From: Neisseria lisongii
GTDB lineage: Bacteria > Pseudomonadota > Gammaproteobacteria > Burkholderiales > Neisseriaceae
Assembly: GCF_028463985.1 (NCBI RefSeq)
Contig: NZ_CP116766.1
Location: forward strand, 1,860,001 to 1,924,000
Reading direction: 5' to 3'
DNA length: 64,000 bases
A program made the position numbers and the translations under genes. The first letter of the stretch is position 1, and each line of letters opens with the position of its first letter. Shown here piece by piece: positions 41,685 through 50,225 of this stretch. A model generated the notes under the pieces. The model was not told the origin of the DNA, ran no database searches, and saw nothing but the letters and a program-made list of their open reading frames with translations.

Positions 41685-42992
41685 GTGGCTAATCAACAAT
41701 CTTCCTCAGGTTTATCAAAATTTGGTGACTTGAAAAAACGTTTGATGTTTCTCTTGGGGGCATTGTTCGTTTTCCGTATTGGTGCTCATATTCCAGTGCC
41801 TGGTGTAGATGCTGTTGCTTTAGCTAAATCATACGAAGGCGCTGCAAACGGCATCCTGGGGATATTAAATACATTCTCAGGAGGCTCGTTAGAGCGCTTC
41901 AGTATATTTGCTATCGGTATTATGCCGTATATTTCTGCTTCGATTATTGTCCAGCTGGCTTCGGAAATCCTTCCTTCTTTGAAGGCTTTGAAAAAGGAAG
42001 GCGAAGCCGGCCGGAAAATTATCACGAAATATACTCGATATGGCACGGTTTTATTGGCAATTTTACAAAGTTTTGGCGCTGCGGCATTTGTGTTGCAACA
42101 AGGTGTAGTAGTTGCTAGCCAGTTTGAATTCTATATCTCGACAGTTGTATGTTTGGTTACCGGAACCATGTTTCTGATGTGGTTGGGTGAACAAATTACC
42201 GAGCGGGGTATCGGTAACGGTATCTCATTAATCATTACTGCAGGGATTGCTTCAGGTATTCCGTCAGGTATTTCCCGTTTGTTTTCGTTGGCAAATGAGA
42301 ATATGTTGATGGCTGTTTCAATCGTAATCGGCGTATTGTTAATGATTTACGCAGTTGTTTTCTTTGAAAGCGCACAGCGTAAAGTACCGGTTCATTATGC
42401 TAAGCGGCAATTTGGTAATGGTGTCATTAGAGGACAGAATACCCATATGCCATTCAAACTGAATATGGCTGGGGTGATTCCACCGATTTTTGCATCAAGT
42501 ATTATCTTATTTCCCTCAACCCTGTTGAGCTGGTTTGGATCAAATAATACAGATGGTTGGCTTTATAAAGTTGCAACGATGCTGCAACATGGTCAGTCGC
42601 TGTATGTTGTATTATTTGCAGTAACCATTATTTTCTTCTGCTATTTTTATACGGCATTGGTTTTCAGTCCGAAAGAAATGGCTGAAAATCTGAAGAAAAG
42701 CGGTGCATTCATTCCGGGAATAAGACCGGGGGAGCAGACTTCCAGATATCTGGAAAAAGTAGTGCTTCGATTGACTTTGTTTGGTGCGCTGTATATCACG
42801 ACAATCTGTTTGATTCCTGAGTTTCTGACCACAGTGCTGCATGTTCCGTTTACCAATTTGGGCGGTACATCGCTGCTGATTTTGGTGGTGGTAACAATGG
42901 ATTTCAGTACGCAAATTAATTCGTACCGTATGACTCATCAGTATGAAAGTCTGATGCAACGTCCAGATATGAAATCATTATCACGTAAGTAA
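41685..42992 (+). CDS. secY: Preprotein translocase channel subunit SecY
   Basis: A 435-residue inner-membrane channel with ten membrane spans. The plug and lateral-gate regions are recognisable (FRIGAHIPVPGVD; GIMPYISASIIVQL), and the cytoplasmic loop contains FIPGIRPGEQTSRYLE. The start is GTG: the family N-terminus (ANQQSSSGLSKFGDLKKRL) begins here, and the next in-frame ATG would remove it. AAGG lies 11 bases upstream, so the ribosome-binding site is weak and translation probably depends on rplO. SecE is encoded at 7429. Confidence 0.97.
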   Translation: MANQQSSSGLSKFGDLKKRLMFLLGALFVFRIGAHIPVPGVDAVALAKSYEGAANGILGILNTFSGGSLERFSIFAIGIMPYISASIIVQLASEILPSLKALKKEGEAGRKIITKYTRYGTVLLAILQSFGAAAFVLQQGVVVASQFEFYISTVVCLVTGTMFLMWLGEQITERGIGNGISLIITAGIASGIPSGISRLFSLANENMLMAVSIVIGVLLMIYAVVFFESAQRKVPVHYAKRQFGNGVIRGQNTHMPFKLNMAGVIPPIFASSIILFPSTLLSWFGSNNTDGWLYKVATMLQHGQSLYVVLFAVTIIFFCYFYTALVFSPKEMAENLKKSGAFIPGIRPGEQTSRYLEKVVLRLTLFGALYITTICLIPEFLTTVLHVPFTNLGGTSLLILVVVTMDFSTQINSYRMTHQYESLMQRPDMKSLSRK

Positions 42993-42996
42993 AATT

Positions 42997-43215
42997 ATGG
43001 CTAAAGAAGATACCATACAAATGCAGGGCGAAATTCTTGAAACTTTGCCTAATGCAACGTTTAAGGTTAAACTCGAAAATGACCATGTAGTGTTAGGTCA
43101 TATTTCCGGTAAAATGCGGATGCACTATATCCGGATTTCTCCGGGCGATAAAGTAACAGTCGAGCTGACGCCTTATGATTTAACCCGTGCTCGTATTGTG
43201 TTTCGAGCAAGATAG
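42997..43215 (+). CDS. infA: Translation initiation factor IF-1
   Basis: A 72-residue S1/OB-fold protein that blocks the A site during initiation. It begins AKEDTIQMQGEI, and the central part GHISGKMRMHYIRI and C-terminus LTPYDLTRARIVFR are the family signatures. It is 4 bases after secY, as in many non-enteric proteobacteria. Confidence 0.98.
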   Translation: MAKEDTIQMQGEILETLPNATFKVKLENDHVVLGHISGKMRMHYIRISPGDKVTVELTPYDLTRARIVFRAR

Positions 43216-43238
43216 ACTGTAGTAATAAAGGAAAAAAA

Positions 43239-43352
43239 ATGCGCGTACAACCTTCTGTAAAGAAAATTTGCCGCAACTGCAAAATTATTCGCCGTAATCG
43301 CGTAGTTCGTGTAATTTGTACTGACCCACGTCACAAACAACGTCAAGGTTAA
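43239..43352 (+). CDS. rpmJ: 50S ribosomal protein L36 (zinc-binding)
   Basis: A 37-residue protein starting MRVQPSVKKICRNCK. It has the zinc ligands Cys11, Cys14, Cys27 and His32, so it is the C-plus form. AAAGGAA at 43228-43233 is a strong ribosome-binding site. It lies between infA and rpsM, its standard position. Confidence 0.97.
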   Translation: MRVQPSVKKICRNCKIIRRNRVVRVICTDPRHKQRQG

Positions 43353-43378
43353 GAGGCTTATTTTCTCTTTAATTGATT

Positions 43379-43388
43379 TGTGGTATAG
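43379..43388 (+). promoter_or_regulatory. Possible internal promoter before rpsM
   Basis: TGGTATAGT has the form of an extended -10 element 31 bases before the rpsM start; no -35 was recognised. It could give the alpha operon its own transcription. Confidence 0.35.
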
Positions 43389-43418
43389 TGACAGACTTTG
43401 CCCTAAAAGGAAAAAAAT

Positions 43419-43781
43419 ATGGCTCGTATTGCAGGGGTAAATATCCCTAACAACGCCCATATCGTAATCGGTCTGCAGGCCATTTACGGTATTGGTGCTA
43501 CTCGTGCTAAATTGATTTGCGAAGCAGCAAATATTGCTCCTTCAACCAAAGCAAAAGATTTAGATGAGGCTCAATTAGACGCTTTGCGTGAACAAGTTGC
43601 CAAATACGAAGTAGAAGGCGATTTGCGTCGTGAAGTAACTATGAGTATTAAACGATTGATGGATATGGGTTGCTATCGCGGCTTCCGTCATCGTCGCGGC
43701 TTACCTTGCCGTGGTCAACGCACTCGCACCAATGCGCGTACCCGTAAAGGTCCACGCAAAGCGATTGCCGGTAAGAAATAA
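43419..43781 (+). CDS. rpsM: 30S ribosomal protein S13
   Basis: A 120-residue head protein that bridges to the 50S subunit. It starts ARIAGVNIPNNAHIVIGL and has the basic C-terminal signature RGLPCRGQRTRTNARTRKG. It opens the alpha operon rpsM-rpsK-rpsD-rpoA-rplQ. Confidence 0.98.
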   Translation: MARIAGVNIPNNAHIVIGLQAIYGIGATRAKLICEAANIAPSTKAKDLDEAQLDALREQVAKYEVEGDLRREVTMSIKRLMDMGCYRGFRHRRGLPCRGQRTRTNARTRKGPRKAIAGKK

Positions 43782-43799
43782 TTTTTAAGGATTTGATTA

Positions 43800-44195
43800 A
43801 TGGCTAAAGCAAACACAGCTTCGCGTGTGCGTAAAAAAGTACGTAAAACCGTAAGCGAAGGTATTGTTCATGTACATGCATCTTTCAACAATACCATCAT
43901 TACAATCACTGACCGTCAAGGCAATGCATTGTCTTGGGCTACCTCTGGCGGCGCTGGTTTTAAAGGTTCGCGTAAAAGTACACCGTTTGCAGCTCAGGTA
44001 GCTGCAGAAGCAGCTGGTAAAGTTGCCCAAGAGTATGGCGTTAAAAATTTGGAAGTCCGCATCAAAGGCCCAGGCCCGGGTCGCGAATCTTCCGTACGTG
44101 CGCTCAACGCTCTGGGTTTTAAAATTACCAGCATTACCGACGTTACTCCGTTGCCTCATAACGGTTGCCGTCCGCCTAAAAAACGTCGTATTTAA
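43800..44195 (+). CDS. rpsK: 30S ribosomal protein S11
   Basis: A 131-residue platform protein near the E site. It has the family run [17 protein letters not shown] and ends [11 protein letters not shown]. It is 18 bases after rpsM. Confidence 0.98.
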
Positions 44196-44215
44196 TATTT
44201 GGAGTGATTTGAAAC

Positions 44216-44836
44216 ATGGCACGTTATATTGGCCCTAAATGTAAATTAGCACGCCGCGAAGGTACGGATTTGTTTTTGAAGAGCGCCCGTCGTTCTTTGG
44301 ATTCTAAATGTAAAATGGATTCCGCTCCCGGCCAGCACGGTGCTAAAAAACCGCGTTTGTCAGACTACGGTTTGCAACTGCGTGAAAAACAAAAAATCCG
44401 TCGGATCTATGGCGTATTAGAGCGTCAATTCCGCCGTTACTTTGCAGAAGCCTCCCGCCGTAAAGGTTCTACCGGCGAGTTGTTGCTGCAACTGTTAGAA
44501 TCTCGTTTGGATAACGTCGTGTACCGTATGGGTTTCGGCTCTACCCGCGCCGAAGCACGCCAACTGGTTTCCCACAAGGCGATTACCGTTAACGGTCAAG
44601 TAGTCAATATCCCGTCTTTCCAAGTTAAAGCAGGTGATGTTGTTGCTGTTCGCGAGAAAGCTAAAAAACAAGTACGTATTCAAGAGGCTTTGAGCCTGGC
44701 TACCCAAATCGGCTTGCCGGCATGGGTTTCCGTTGATGCCGACAAATTGGAAGGCGTATTCAAAAATATGCCGGATCGCTCAGAACTGACTGGCGATATT
44801 AATGAACAGCTGGTGGTAGAGTTCTACTCTAAATAA
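44216..44836 (+). CDS. rpsD: 30S ribosomal protein S4
   Basis: A 206-residue primary assembly protein and, in E. coli, the repressor of the alpha operon. It starts ARYIGPKCKLARREGTDL, with an S4 RNA-binding domain (LDNVVYRMGFGSTRAEARQ near residue 100). It is of the type without an N-terminal zinc cluster. Confidence 0.98.
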   Translation: MARYIGPKCKLARREGTDLFLKSARRSLDSKCKMDSAPGQHGAKKPRLSDYGLQLREKQKIRRIYGVLERQFRRYFAEASRRKGSTGELLLQLLESRLDNVVYRMGFGSTRAEARQLVSHKAITVNGQVVNIPSFQVKAGDVVAVREKAKKQVRIQEALSLATQIGLPAWVSVDADKLEGVFKNMPDRSELTGDINEQLVVEFYSK

Positions 44837-44861
44837 TGCTAGCTCTGTGAGGGACAGTTAA

Positions 44862-45848
44862 ATGCAAAATAGCACAACCGAATTTTTGAAACCTCGTCAA
44901 ATTGATGTAGACACCTTGTCGGCTACCCGTGCCAAAGTGTCAATGCAACCTTTTGAGCGTGGTTTTGGCCATACTTTAGGTAATGCTTTGCGTCGTATCT
45001 TACTGTCATCCATGAATGGTTTTGCTCCGACTGAAGTGGCCATTTCCGGCGTGCTGCACGAATACTCTACTGTTGACGGTATTCAGGAAGATGTTGTTGA
45101 TATCCTGCTGAATATCAAAGGTATTGTATTCAAGCTGCACAGCCGTGACCAAGTTCAACTGACTTTGAAAAAATCAGGTGCAGGTGCAGTTGTGGCCGGA
45201 GACATCGAATTGCCGCATGATGTGGAAATTCTGAATCCGGAACACGTTATTTGCCACCTGTCCGATAACGGTCAAGTAGAAATGGAAATCAAAGTCGAGC
45301 AAGGCCGTGGTTACCAATCTGTTTCAGGTCGCCGTTCCGTTCGTGACGAAGGCAAACAGATTGGTGCGATTCAGTTGGATGCGAGCTTTTCGCCCATCAG
45401 CCGTGTTAGCTTTGAAGTTGAACCTGCACGCGTAGAGCAACGTACCGACTTGGATAAGCTGGTATTGGATATTGAAACCGACGGTTCGATTGAGCCTGAG
45501 GAAGCTGTACGCAGTGCCGCACGTATTCTGATTGACCAAATGTCTATTTTTGCCGACCTGCAAGGTACTCCGGTTGAAGAAGTGGAAGAAAAAGCCCCAC
45601 CGATCGACCCGATTCTGCTGCGTCCGGTAGATGATTTGGAATTGACGGTACGTTCAGCTAATTGCCTGAAAGCTGAAGATATTTATTATATTGGCGACTT
45701 GATTCAACGTACTGAAACCGAGCTTCTCAAAACTCCGAATTTGGGTCGTAAATCTTTGAATGAAATCAAAGAAGTGTTGGCTTCCAAAGGCCTGACACTG
45801 GGTTCAAAATTAGAAGCTTGGCCGCCTGTAGGCTTAGAAAAGCCGTAA
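44862..45848 (+). CDS. rpoA: RNA polymerase alpha subunit
   Basis: A 328-residue assembly subunit. The N-terminal dimerisation domain (RGFGHTLGNALRRILLSS) is followed by a linker and the C-terminal domain that contacts UP elements and activators (LTVRSANCLKAEDIYYIGDL, then LGRKSLNEIKEVL). It lies between rpsD and rplQ in the alpha operon. Confidence 0.98.
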   Translation: MQNSTTEFLKPRQIDVDTLSATRAKVSMQPFERGFGHTLGNALRRILLSSMNGFAPTEVAISGVLHEYSTVDGIQEDVVDILLNIKGIVFKLHSRDQVQLTLKKSGAGAVVAGDIELPHDVEILNPEHVICHLSDNGQVEMEIKVEQGRGYQSVSGRRSVRDEGKQIGAIQLDASFSPISRVSFEVEPARVEQRTDLDKLVLDIETDGSIEPEEAVRSAARILIDQMSIFADLQGTPVEEVEEKAPPIDPILLRPVDDLELTVRSANCLKAEDIYYIGDLIQRTETELLKTPNLGRKSLNEIKEVLASKGLTLGSKLEAWPPVGLEKP

Positions 45849-45872
45849 GTTTGAAGATTAAAGGATAATGAC

Positions 45873-46247
45873 ATGCGTCATCGTAATGGTAACCGCAAAT
45901 TAAACCGCACCAGCAGCCACCGTGCCGCTATGTTGCGTAATATGGCAAACTCATTGCTGACTCACGAAACTATCGTGACAACTTTGCCAAAAGCTAAAGA
46001 ATTGCGCCGTGTGGTTGAGCCCCTGATTACTCTGGGTAAAAAACCTTCTTTGGCAAACCGTCGTCTGGCATTTGACCGTACTCGCGATCGCGATGTAGTG
46101 GTTAAACTGTTTGACGAACTGGGTCCACGTTTTGCTGCTCGCAATGGCGGCTATATCCGTGTCCTGAAATACGGTTTCCGCAAAGGCGACAATGCTCCTT
46201 TGGCATTGGTTGAGCTGGTTGATAAAGCTGAAAACGCAGCTGAATAA
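45873..46247 (+). CDS. rplQ: 50S ribosomal protein L17
   Basis: A 124-residue tunnel-exit protein. It starts MRHRNGNRKLNRTSSHR, and the segment LLTHETIVTTLPKAKELRR is the family signature. It is the last gene of the ribosomal cluster and is followed by a strong terminator. Confidence 0.98.
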   Translation: MRHRNGNRKLNRTSSHRAAMLRNMANSLLTHETIVTTLPKAKELRRVVEPLITLGKKPSLANRRLAFDRTRDRDVVVKLFDELGPRFAARNGGYIRVLKYGFRKGDNAPLALVELVDKAENAAE

Positions 46248-46260
46248 TCAACGTTGGTAA

Positions 46261-46297
46261 AAAACGCTGTCTGATGATGAATCAGGCAGCGTTTTTT
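46261..46297 (+). terminator. rplQ rho-independent terminator
   Basis: AAAACGCTGTCTGAT pairs with ATCAGGCAGCGTTTT across a 5-base loop, with one mismatch or wobble, followed by further T. It ends the long ribosomal-protein transcript. Confidence 0.92.
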
Positions 46298-46316
46298 GTT
46301 GCATGAAAACCCGAAG

Positions 46317-46355
46317 AGGCCGTCTGAAAATGAGAGTTGTGTTTTCAGACGGCCT
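46317..46355. terminator. Inverted DUS pair after rplQ
   Basis: AGGCCGTCTGAAAA and TTTTCAGACGGCCT with an 11-base loop. The 280 bases that follow, up to the Correia element, are AT-rich and I see no gene in them. Confidence 0.65.
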
Positions 46356-46634
46356 TGGTGCTGTTGTTATGGTGAAAACACTTAATTGTTTAATAGTGTT
46401 GCCCTGATGTTTTTCCTGTTTGAGGGGTTGTTGTCAGGTCAAGGCAGTAATCTTATCAGCATTCACTATAAATAGTAGTAATTATTGTTTGTATTATTTT
46501 CTATTGTCCTTTAGAATCTGCTGTTTGATTTTTAAGATGATTGTTGAAGATGATGGTTCCCATGTGGCAGTGCGTTGCCATATTCAGTGGGAACAGTGTT
46601 ATTTGGATTATGGCTGAAATGGGGAATGCCGTTA

Positions 46635-46789
46635 TATAGTGAAACAACCTCAAAGCACGCCAGCGTTGGCTTCGCCCGGCTCAAAGAGGACGGTTTTATA
46701 ACCGGATGAAACGACCATCCGGATAAAACCTGTCCTGTACTATTTGTACCGTCTGCGGCTTTGTATTGCTTTGAGATTATTTCACTATA
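46635..46789. mobile_element. Correia repeat element, full-length form (155 bases)
   Basis: It starts TATAGTGAAACAACCTCAAAGC and ends TTGAGATTATTTCACTATA (shortened: TATAGTGAAACAACC and GATTATTTCACTATA). The core carries CCAGCGTTGGCTTCGCC, GGCTCAAAGAG, CTGTCCTGTACTATTTGTAC and GTCTGCGGCT, all recognisable Correia core. The right end lies 2 bases before an in-frame ATG of the following Slam gene. Confidence 0.85.
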
Positions 46790-46812
46790 AGATGTCGGTA
46801 AAATGGAAACAG

Positions 46813-48339
46813 ATGATGAAGAATATTATTTACGGTTTGTGGTTGGGCTTGGGCAGTTGTGTGGCGGCCAATGTTGCGTTGGCGGAAGAAACGGCGCAGT
46901 TTGAGCGGGAACGTGAACGGGCGGATAGTGAGCGTTTGCAGCAAAACCGGCACTTTGAAGCCTTGTCTGTTGAGGCGGATAAACCGAAAACGGAATGGCC
47001 GCCGGTTGCGGACGGGAAAACGGTCAGTCTGACCAGAGAGGAAGCCTTGGCACATCCCGATTTGCTGAATCAGGCTTTGGCTTCGGCTTTGCTGCAAAAT
47101 CAGCTTGATAAAGTGCTGTTTCTGTATCCGATTTACACCAAATTGCCGCCGCAGGAACAGGACGCTTTGGCAAGAAAATGGGCGGATGCAGTTTATGAGC
47201 GGTCGCAGCGGCGGCATACGCAGGCAATCCGCCTGTATCGGGAACTGATTGCACAAAGCAACCAGTTGTTTCTTATCCGTTTCCAATTGGCGCAGGCTTT
47301 GTTTGAAAACAAGGAATTTGAGGCAGCGGAAGACCAGTTCCGCAAGCTGGCGAGTGAGCGCCAAGTGGCGGAGAATCCGCAACTGGCGAAAGTTGTGGGG
47401 GAGTATTTGCAGGCGGTGCGCAACGGTCAGACGTGGAATTTTTCCGGCGGCGTTACTTATCTTCAGGATAAAAACATCAATTCCGCAGCGAGTGATTTTG
47501 ATTATACGGTTGATCGGCGGGATGCTGAGGGCAACATCATCGGGCAGGCGAAGGTGTCTTCGGACAAACCCGAATCGGCTTCGGGATTGAATTTCAATGC
47601 CGGTGCGGAACGCCAGTGGCAGTGGGGCAACGGTTGGTTTCACCAATTTCAGTCCAATGTATCCGGCAAATATTATTGGGACAATAAACGCTTTAATGAG
47701 GTAACGGGCAGGGTCGGTGCCGGTGTCGGCTATCAGAATATTACCGATAAAGTAGCGGTTACGCCGTTTGTCGAACAAAGCTGGTATGCCGGCGGTTCGA
47801 AGCAGAGCGATACCGTGCGGCGGTTTTCCCGTTCGGCGGGCGTGAGCGTGGAAGCGTCCAAATGGCTGAATCATCAATGGCAGGTGTCGGGCAATGCCGA
47901 ATACGCCCGTCAGCGTTATCAGGAACGCAAGCATTTGGACGGACACAGCAGTCTGCTGTCGCTGACGGAGTTTTATTTGCCGAATGCCCGACAGCATTGG
48001 TTTGCCGGTGCGGATTATCTGTACAACAAAACCCGTGATAAAGAAAATGCCTACCAAAGGCCGAGCGTTCGTTTGGGTTGGGGACAGGAATGGGGCAAAG
48101 GATTCTCGACACGGGTGGTATTGAGTTACGGCTACCGCCGCTATCAAGCGCCGAATTTCTGGCAGAGCGTGCAGAAAAACCGTGAATTTTCCGCCAATGT
48201 CAGCGTGTGGAACCGGGCGTTGCATTTTTGGGGCATTACGCCCCGTCTGACGTGGCAGTATCAGCAGACCAAGAGCAACCAGAAATTTTATACCCACGAT
48301 AAAAACCGCCTGTTTATTGAGTTGAACAAGCAGTTTTAA
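46813..48339 (+). CDS. Slam-family outer membrane protein (TPR + DUF560 barrel)
   Basis: A 508-residue predicted surface lipoprotein assembly modulator, an outer-membrane translocon that moves lipoproteins to the cell surface. A signal peptide (MMKNIIYGLWLGLGSC...VALA) is followed by a helical, TPR-like periplasmic region to about residue 190 (QLFLIRFQLAQALFENKEFEAAEDQF). A beta barrel of alternating aromatic strands follows, ending in Phe. The start at 46813 fits the signal peptide and GGAAAC; an earlier ATG at 46792 is possible. No lipoprotein substrate gene is adjacent, unlike the Slam at 61742. The Correia element right upstream may supply or alter its promoter. Confidence 0.85.
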   Translation: MMKNIIYGLWLGLGSCVAANVALAEETAQFERERERADSERLQQNRHFEALSVEADKPKTEWPPVADGKTVSLTREEALAHPDLLNQALASALLQNQLDKVLFLYPIYTKLPPQEQDALARKWADAVYERSQRRHTQAIRLYRELIAQSNQLFLIRFQLAQALFENKEFEAAEDQFRKLASERQVAENPQLAKVVGEYLQAVRNGQTWNFSGGVTYLQDKNINSAASDFDYTVDRRDAEGNIIGQAKVSSDKPESASGLNFNAGAERQWQWGNGWFHQFQSNVSGKYYWDNKRFNEVTGRVGAGVGYQNITDKVAVTPFVEQSWYAGGSKQSDTVRRFSRSAGVSVEASKWLNHQWQVSGNAEYARQRYQERKHLDGHSSLLSLTEFYLPNARQHWFAGADYLYNKTRDKENAYQRPSVRLGWGQEWGKGFSTRVVLSYGYRRYQAPNFWQSVQKNREFSANVSVWNRALHFWGITPRLTWQYQQTKSNQKFYTHDKNRLFIELNKQF

Positions 48340-48361
48340 CCCGACATGGTTCGGCGTTTGT

Positions 48362-49249
48362 TTATTGCCCGCCGACCTGTCGGCTGCGCAGCCACTGCGT
48401 CAGCGGGTGGTCGGGCAGTAGCAGGCCGAAGCGGCGGAAAGCGTCTAACGTAACCAACAGCGAATCGTCCATCAGCAAATCCTTGTGCATGGCGGCGGTT
48501 AAATCCGCAACGGTGAACAAGGAAAACGAAGCGACTTCGCCGTCTTGGTTTTCCGGCTCGAAGCCCGGCGGCAGCACCACATCAAACACATGCAGAATTT
48601 CATCATGCAGCCCGCGCGGCACGCTGCGGACGCTGTGCAGCCGTGAAACAGTTTCGGCATGGCAGAACAAATCAGACGGCAGCCCGGCTTCTTCCTGACT
48701 TTCCCGCACCAAGGCTTCAAGCGCACTTTCGCCCGCAGTAATGCCGCCGCCGACCAGATTGTCCAATTTATCGGGCGCAACCGCTTTATACGGGCTGCGG
48801 CGGCCGATCCAGAATTGCCATTGCTCATCGGCGCAGGCCAATCCGTTTACATGAACCGCATGGCTTTGCAGCCCCAAAGGGCGGAAGGCGGCACGTTCCA
48901 ATACAAACAGCGGTTTGCCCTCGGTATCGAAAACATCGAAACACTCGTTGCGCCAGCCTTTCAGCAGCCCCGAGCGGCTCCATTTCGCCGCCATATACTG
49001 CAGGCTGTCGCCCATTGCCAGCCAGTTGTCGGCATTCAGCGCCAAACCGTCGGCACGGATTTCCAAACCGCCTTGCCAGTCTTTGACAATCTGCTCATGC
49101 CATTGTAAATTCAGACGGCCTAAAGGCAGACCGTTGAGCCATAAAGTCCGCCACTCGCCCTCGGCCCGATAATGGCGCTGTATCCATTGCCACAATGCGT
49201 CGTGGTCGGCAATGTCGAGCGGCTGCGGGAAATTGGGGCGGGTATTCAT
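48362..49249 (-). CDS. Nudix hydrolase with DUF4743-like N-terminal domain
   Basis: A 295-residue protein with a complete Nudix box, GGGITAGESALEALVRESQEEAGL, with the pattern GX5EX7REXXEEXG visible from residue about 187 (RESQEE are the metal ligands). The long N-terminal region resembles the DUF4743 part of Nudix proteins often mis-annotated as thiamin pyrophosphokinase. It probably hydrolyses a nucleoside-diphosphate derivative; the substrate is unknown. The start MNTRPNFPQPL at 49249 is preferred over 49321 because AAAGAAAG precedes it. It is convergent with the Slam gene, 22 bases apart. Confidence 0.85.
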   Translation of the reverse strand: MNTRPNFPQPLDIADHDALWQWIQRHYRAEGEWRTLWLNGLPLGRLNLQWHEQIVKDWQGGLEIRADGLALNADNWLAMGDSLQYMAAKWSRSGLLKGWRNECFDVFDTEGKPLFVLERAAFRPLGLQSHAVHVNGLACADEQWQFWIGRRSPYKAVAPDKLDNLVGGGITAGESALEALVRESQEEAGLPSDLFCHAETVSRLHSVRSVPRGLHDEILHVFDVVLPPGFEPENQDGEVASFSLFTVADLTAAMHKDLLMDDSLLVTLDAFRRFGLLLPDHPLTQWLRSRQVGGQ

Positions 49250-49319
49250 GTGGAGAACTTTCTTTGTTTGCTCGGAATAAATTGGATTGTAACGGTTGGG
49301 TGGCAGCTTGCAAAGCAGC

Positions 49320-49359
49320 AAGGCCGTCTGAAAACCGACATGCCGTTTTCAGACGGCCT
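49320..49359. terminator. Inverted DUS pair upstream of the Nudix gene
   Basis: AAGGCCGTCTGAAAAC and GTTTTCAGACGGCCT with a 9-base loop, abutting the Correia element that follows. Confidence 0.65.
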
Positions 49360-49522
49360 ATCGTGAATTCACTTTAAAAGTATTACAGCGTTGGCTCGTC
49401 CGGCTCAAAGAGAACGGTTTTTGTAACCGGATGAAACAACAATCCGGACAAAACCTGTCCCATACTACCTGTACTGTCTTCGGCTCGCCGCCTTGTACTA
49501 CTTTTAAAGTGAATCCACTATA
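49359..49522. mobile_element. Correia repeat element, full-length form (164 bases)
   Basis: Its ends are TATCGTGAATTCACTTTAAA and the complement of TATAGTGGATTCACTTTAAA (20 bases each). The core holds CAGCGTTGGCTCG, GGCTCAAAGAGAACGG, CCTGTCCCATACTACC and CTGTCTTCGGCTCGCCGCC. It is inserted between the Nudix and carbonic anhydrase genes. The right end creates ACTATATAAG, a possible -10 region. Confidence 0.85.
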
Positions 49523-49589
49523 TAAGAAAACTACGTTTGGCAGATACTTCAGGCTATAATGGCAGTCCGTGCAACAAAGAGATACCGCA

Positions 49590-50225
49590 ATGAGCGAATT
49601 GAGTGAAATTCTGGCGCACAACCGCCAGTTTGTCGATTCCGGCGAATACGCCAAATTTTTCACCGACAAATATCCCGTGCGCGAGCTGGCGATTTTGTCG
49701 TGTATGGATGCCCGCATTATCGAGCTTTTGCCCCGGGCGCTGGGTTTGAAAAACGGCGATGCCAAACTGATTAAAAACGCCGGCGCACTGGTCAGCCACC
49801 CGTGGGGATCGGTGATGCGCAGCCTGCTGGTGGCAGTGTTTGAACTGAAAGTCAAAGAAATCATGGTGGTGGCGCACCACGACTGCGGTATGCAGAAACT
49901 CAATGCCGACGGTTTTCTAAAAAAAGCCGAAGCGCAGGGCATTGCCGCCGACCGTATCGAAACCCTGAAAAATGCCGGCATTGATTTGGATAAATGGCTG
50001 ACCGGTTTCGACAGCGTGGAAGACAGCGTCCGCCACACCGTTTCCCTCATCCGCCGCCATCCGCTGATGCCCGCAAACATTGCCATTCACGGGCTGGTGA
50101 TTCACCCGACGACCGGCAAACTGAATTTGGTGGTGGACGGCACCGTGCAGCCGGAAACCGATGAAGCCGGTGCCATGCCGTCTGAAAACGGACAAAACGC
50201 ATTGCCGCCAAAGAGAACGCCATGA
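49590..50225 (+). CDS. Beta-class carbonic anhydrase
   Basis: A 211-residue zinc enzyme that interconverts CO2 and bicarbonate. The zinc ligands and the Asp/Arg dyad are visible: Cys38, Asp40 and Arg42 in SCMDAR, then His96 and Cys99 in HHDC. The group resembles the YtiB-like beta enzymes. The start MSELSEIL at 49590 follows AAAGAGA; a start at 49569 is less likely. The last codons contain a DUS. Its stop overlaps nadD (ATGA), so it forms an operon with nadD and perhaps rsfS. TATAAT at 49555-49560 may be its -10. Confidence 0.92.
   Translation: MSELSEILAHNRQFVDSGEYAKFFTDKYPVRELAILSCMDARIIELLPRALGLKNGDAKLIKNAGALVSHPWGSVMRSLLVAVFELKVKEIMVVAHHDCGMQKLNADGFLKKAEAQGIAADRIETLKNAGIDLDKWLTGFDSVEDSVRHTVSLIRRHPLMPANIAIHGLVIHPTTGKLNLVVDGTVQPETDEAGAMPSENGQNALPPKRTP

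Noticed and set aside
46420..46617. A 65-codon ORF between rplQ and the Correia element
   Set aside because: No ribosome-binding site, no family resemblance and an AT-rich context; better read as non-coding.
46777..48297. A 506-codon open frame opposite the Slam gene
   Set aside because: It is the complement of a gene with signal peptide and beta barrel; its composition (Arg, Leu, Ile, Pro) and lack of a family fit mark it as a shadow.
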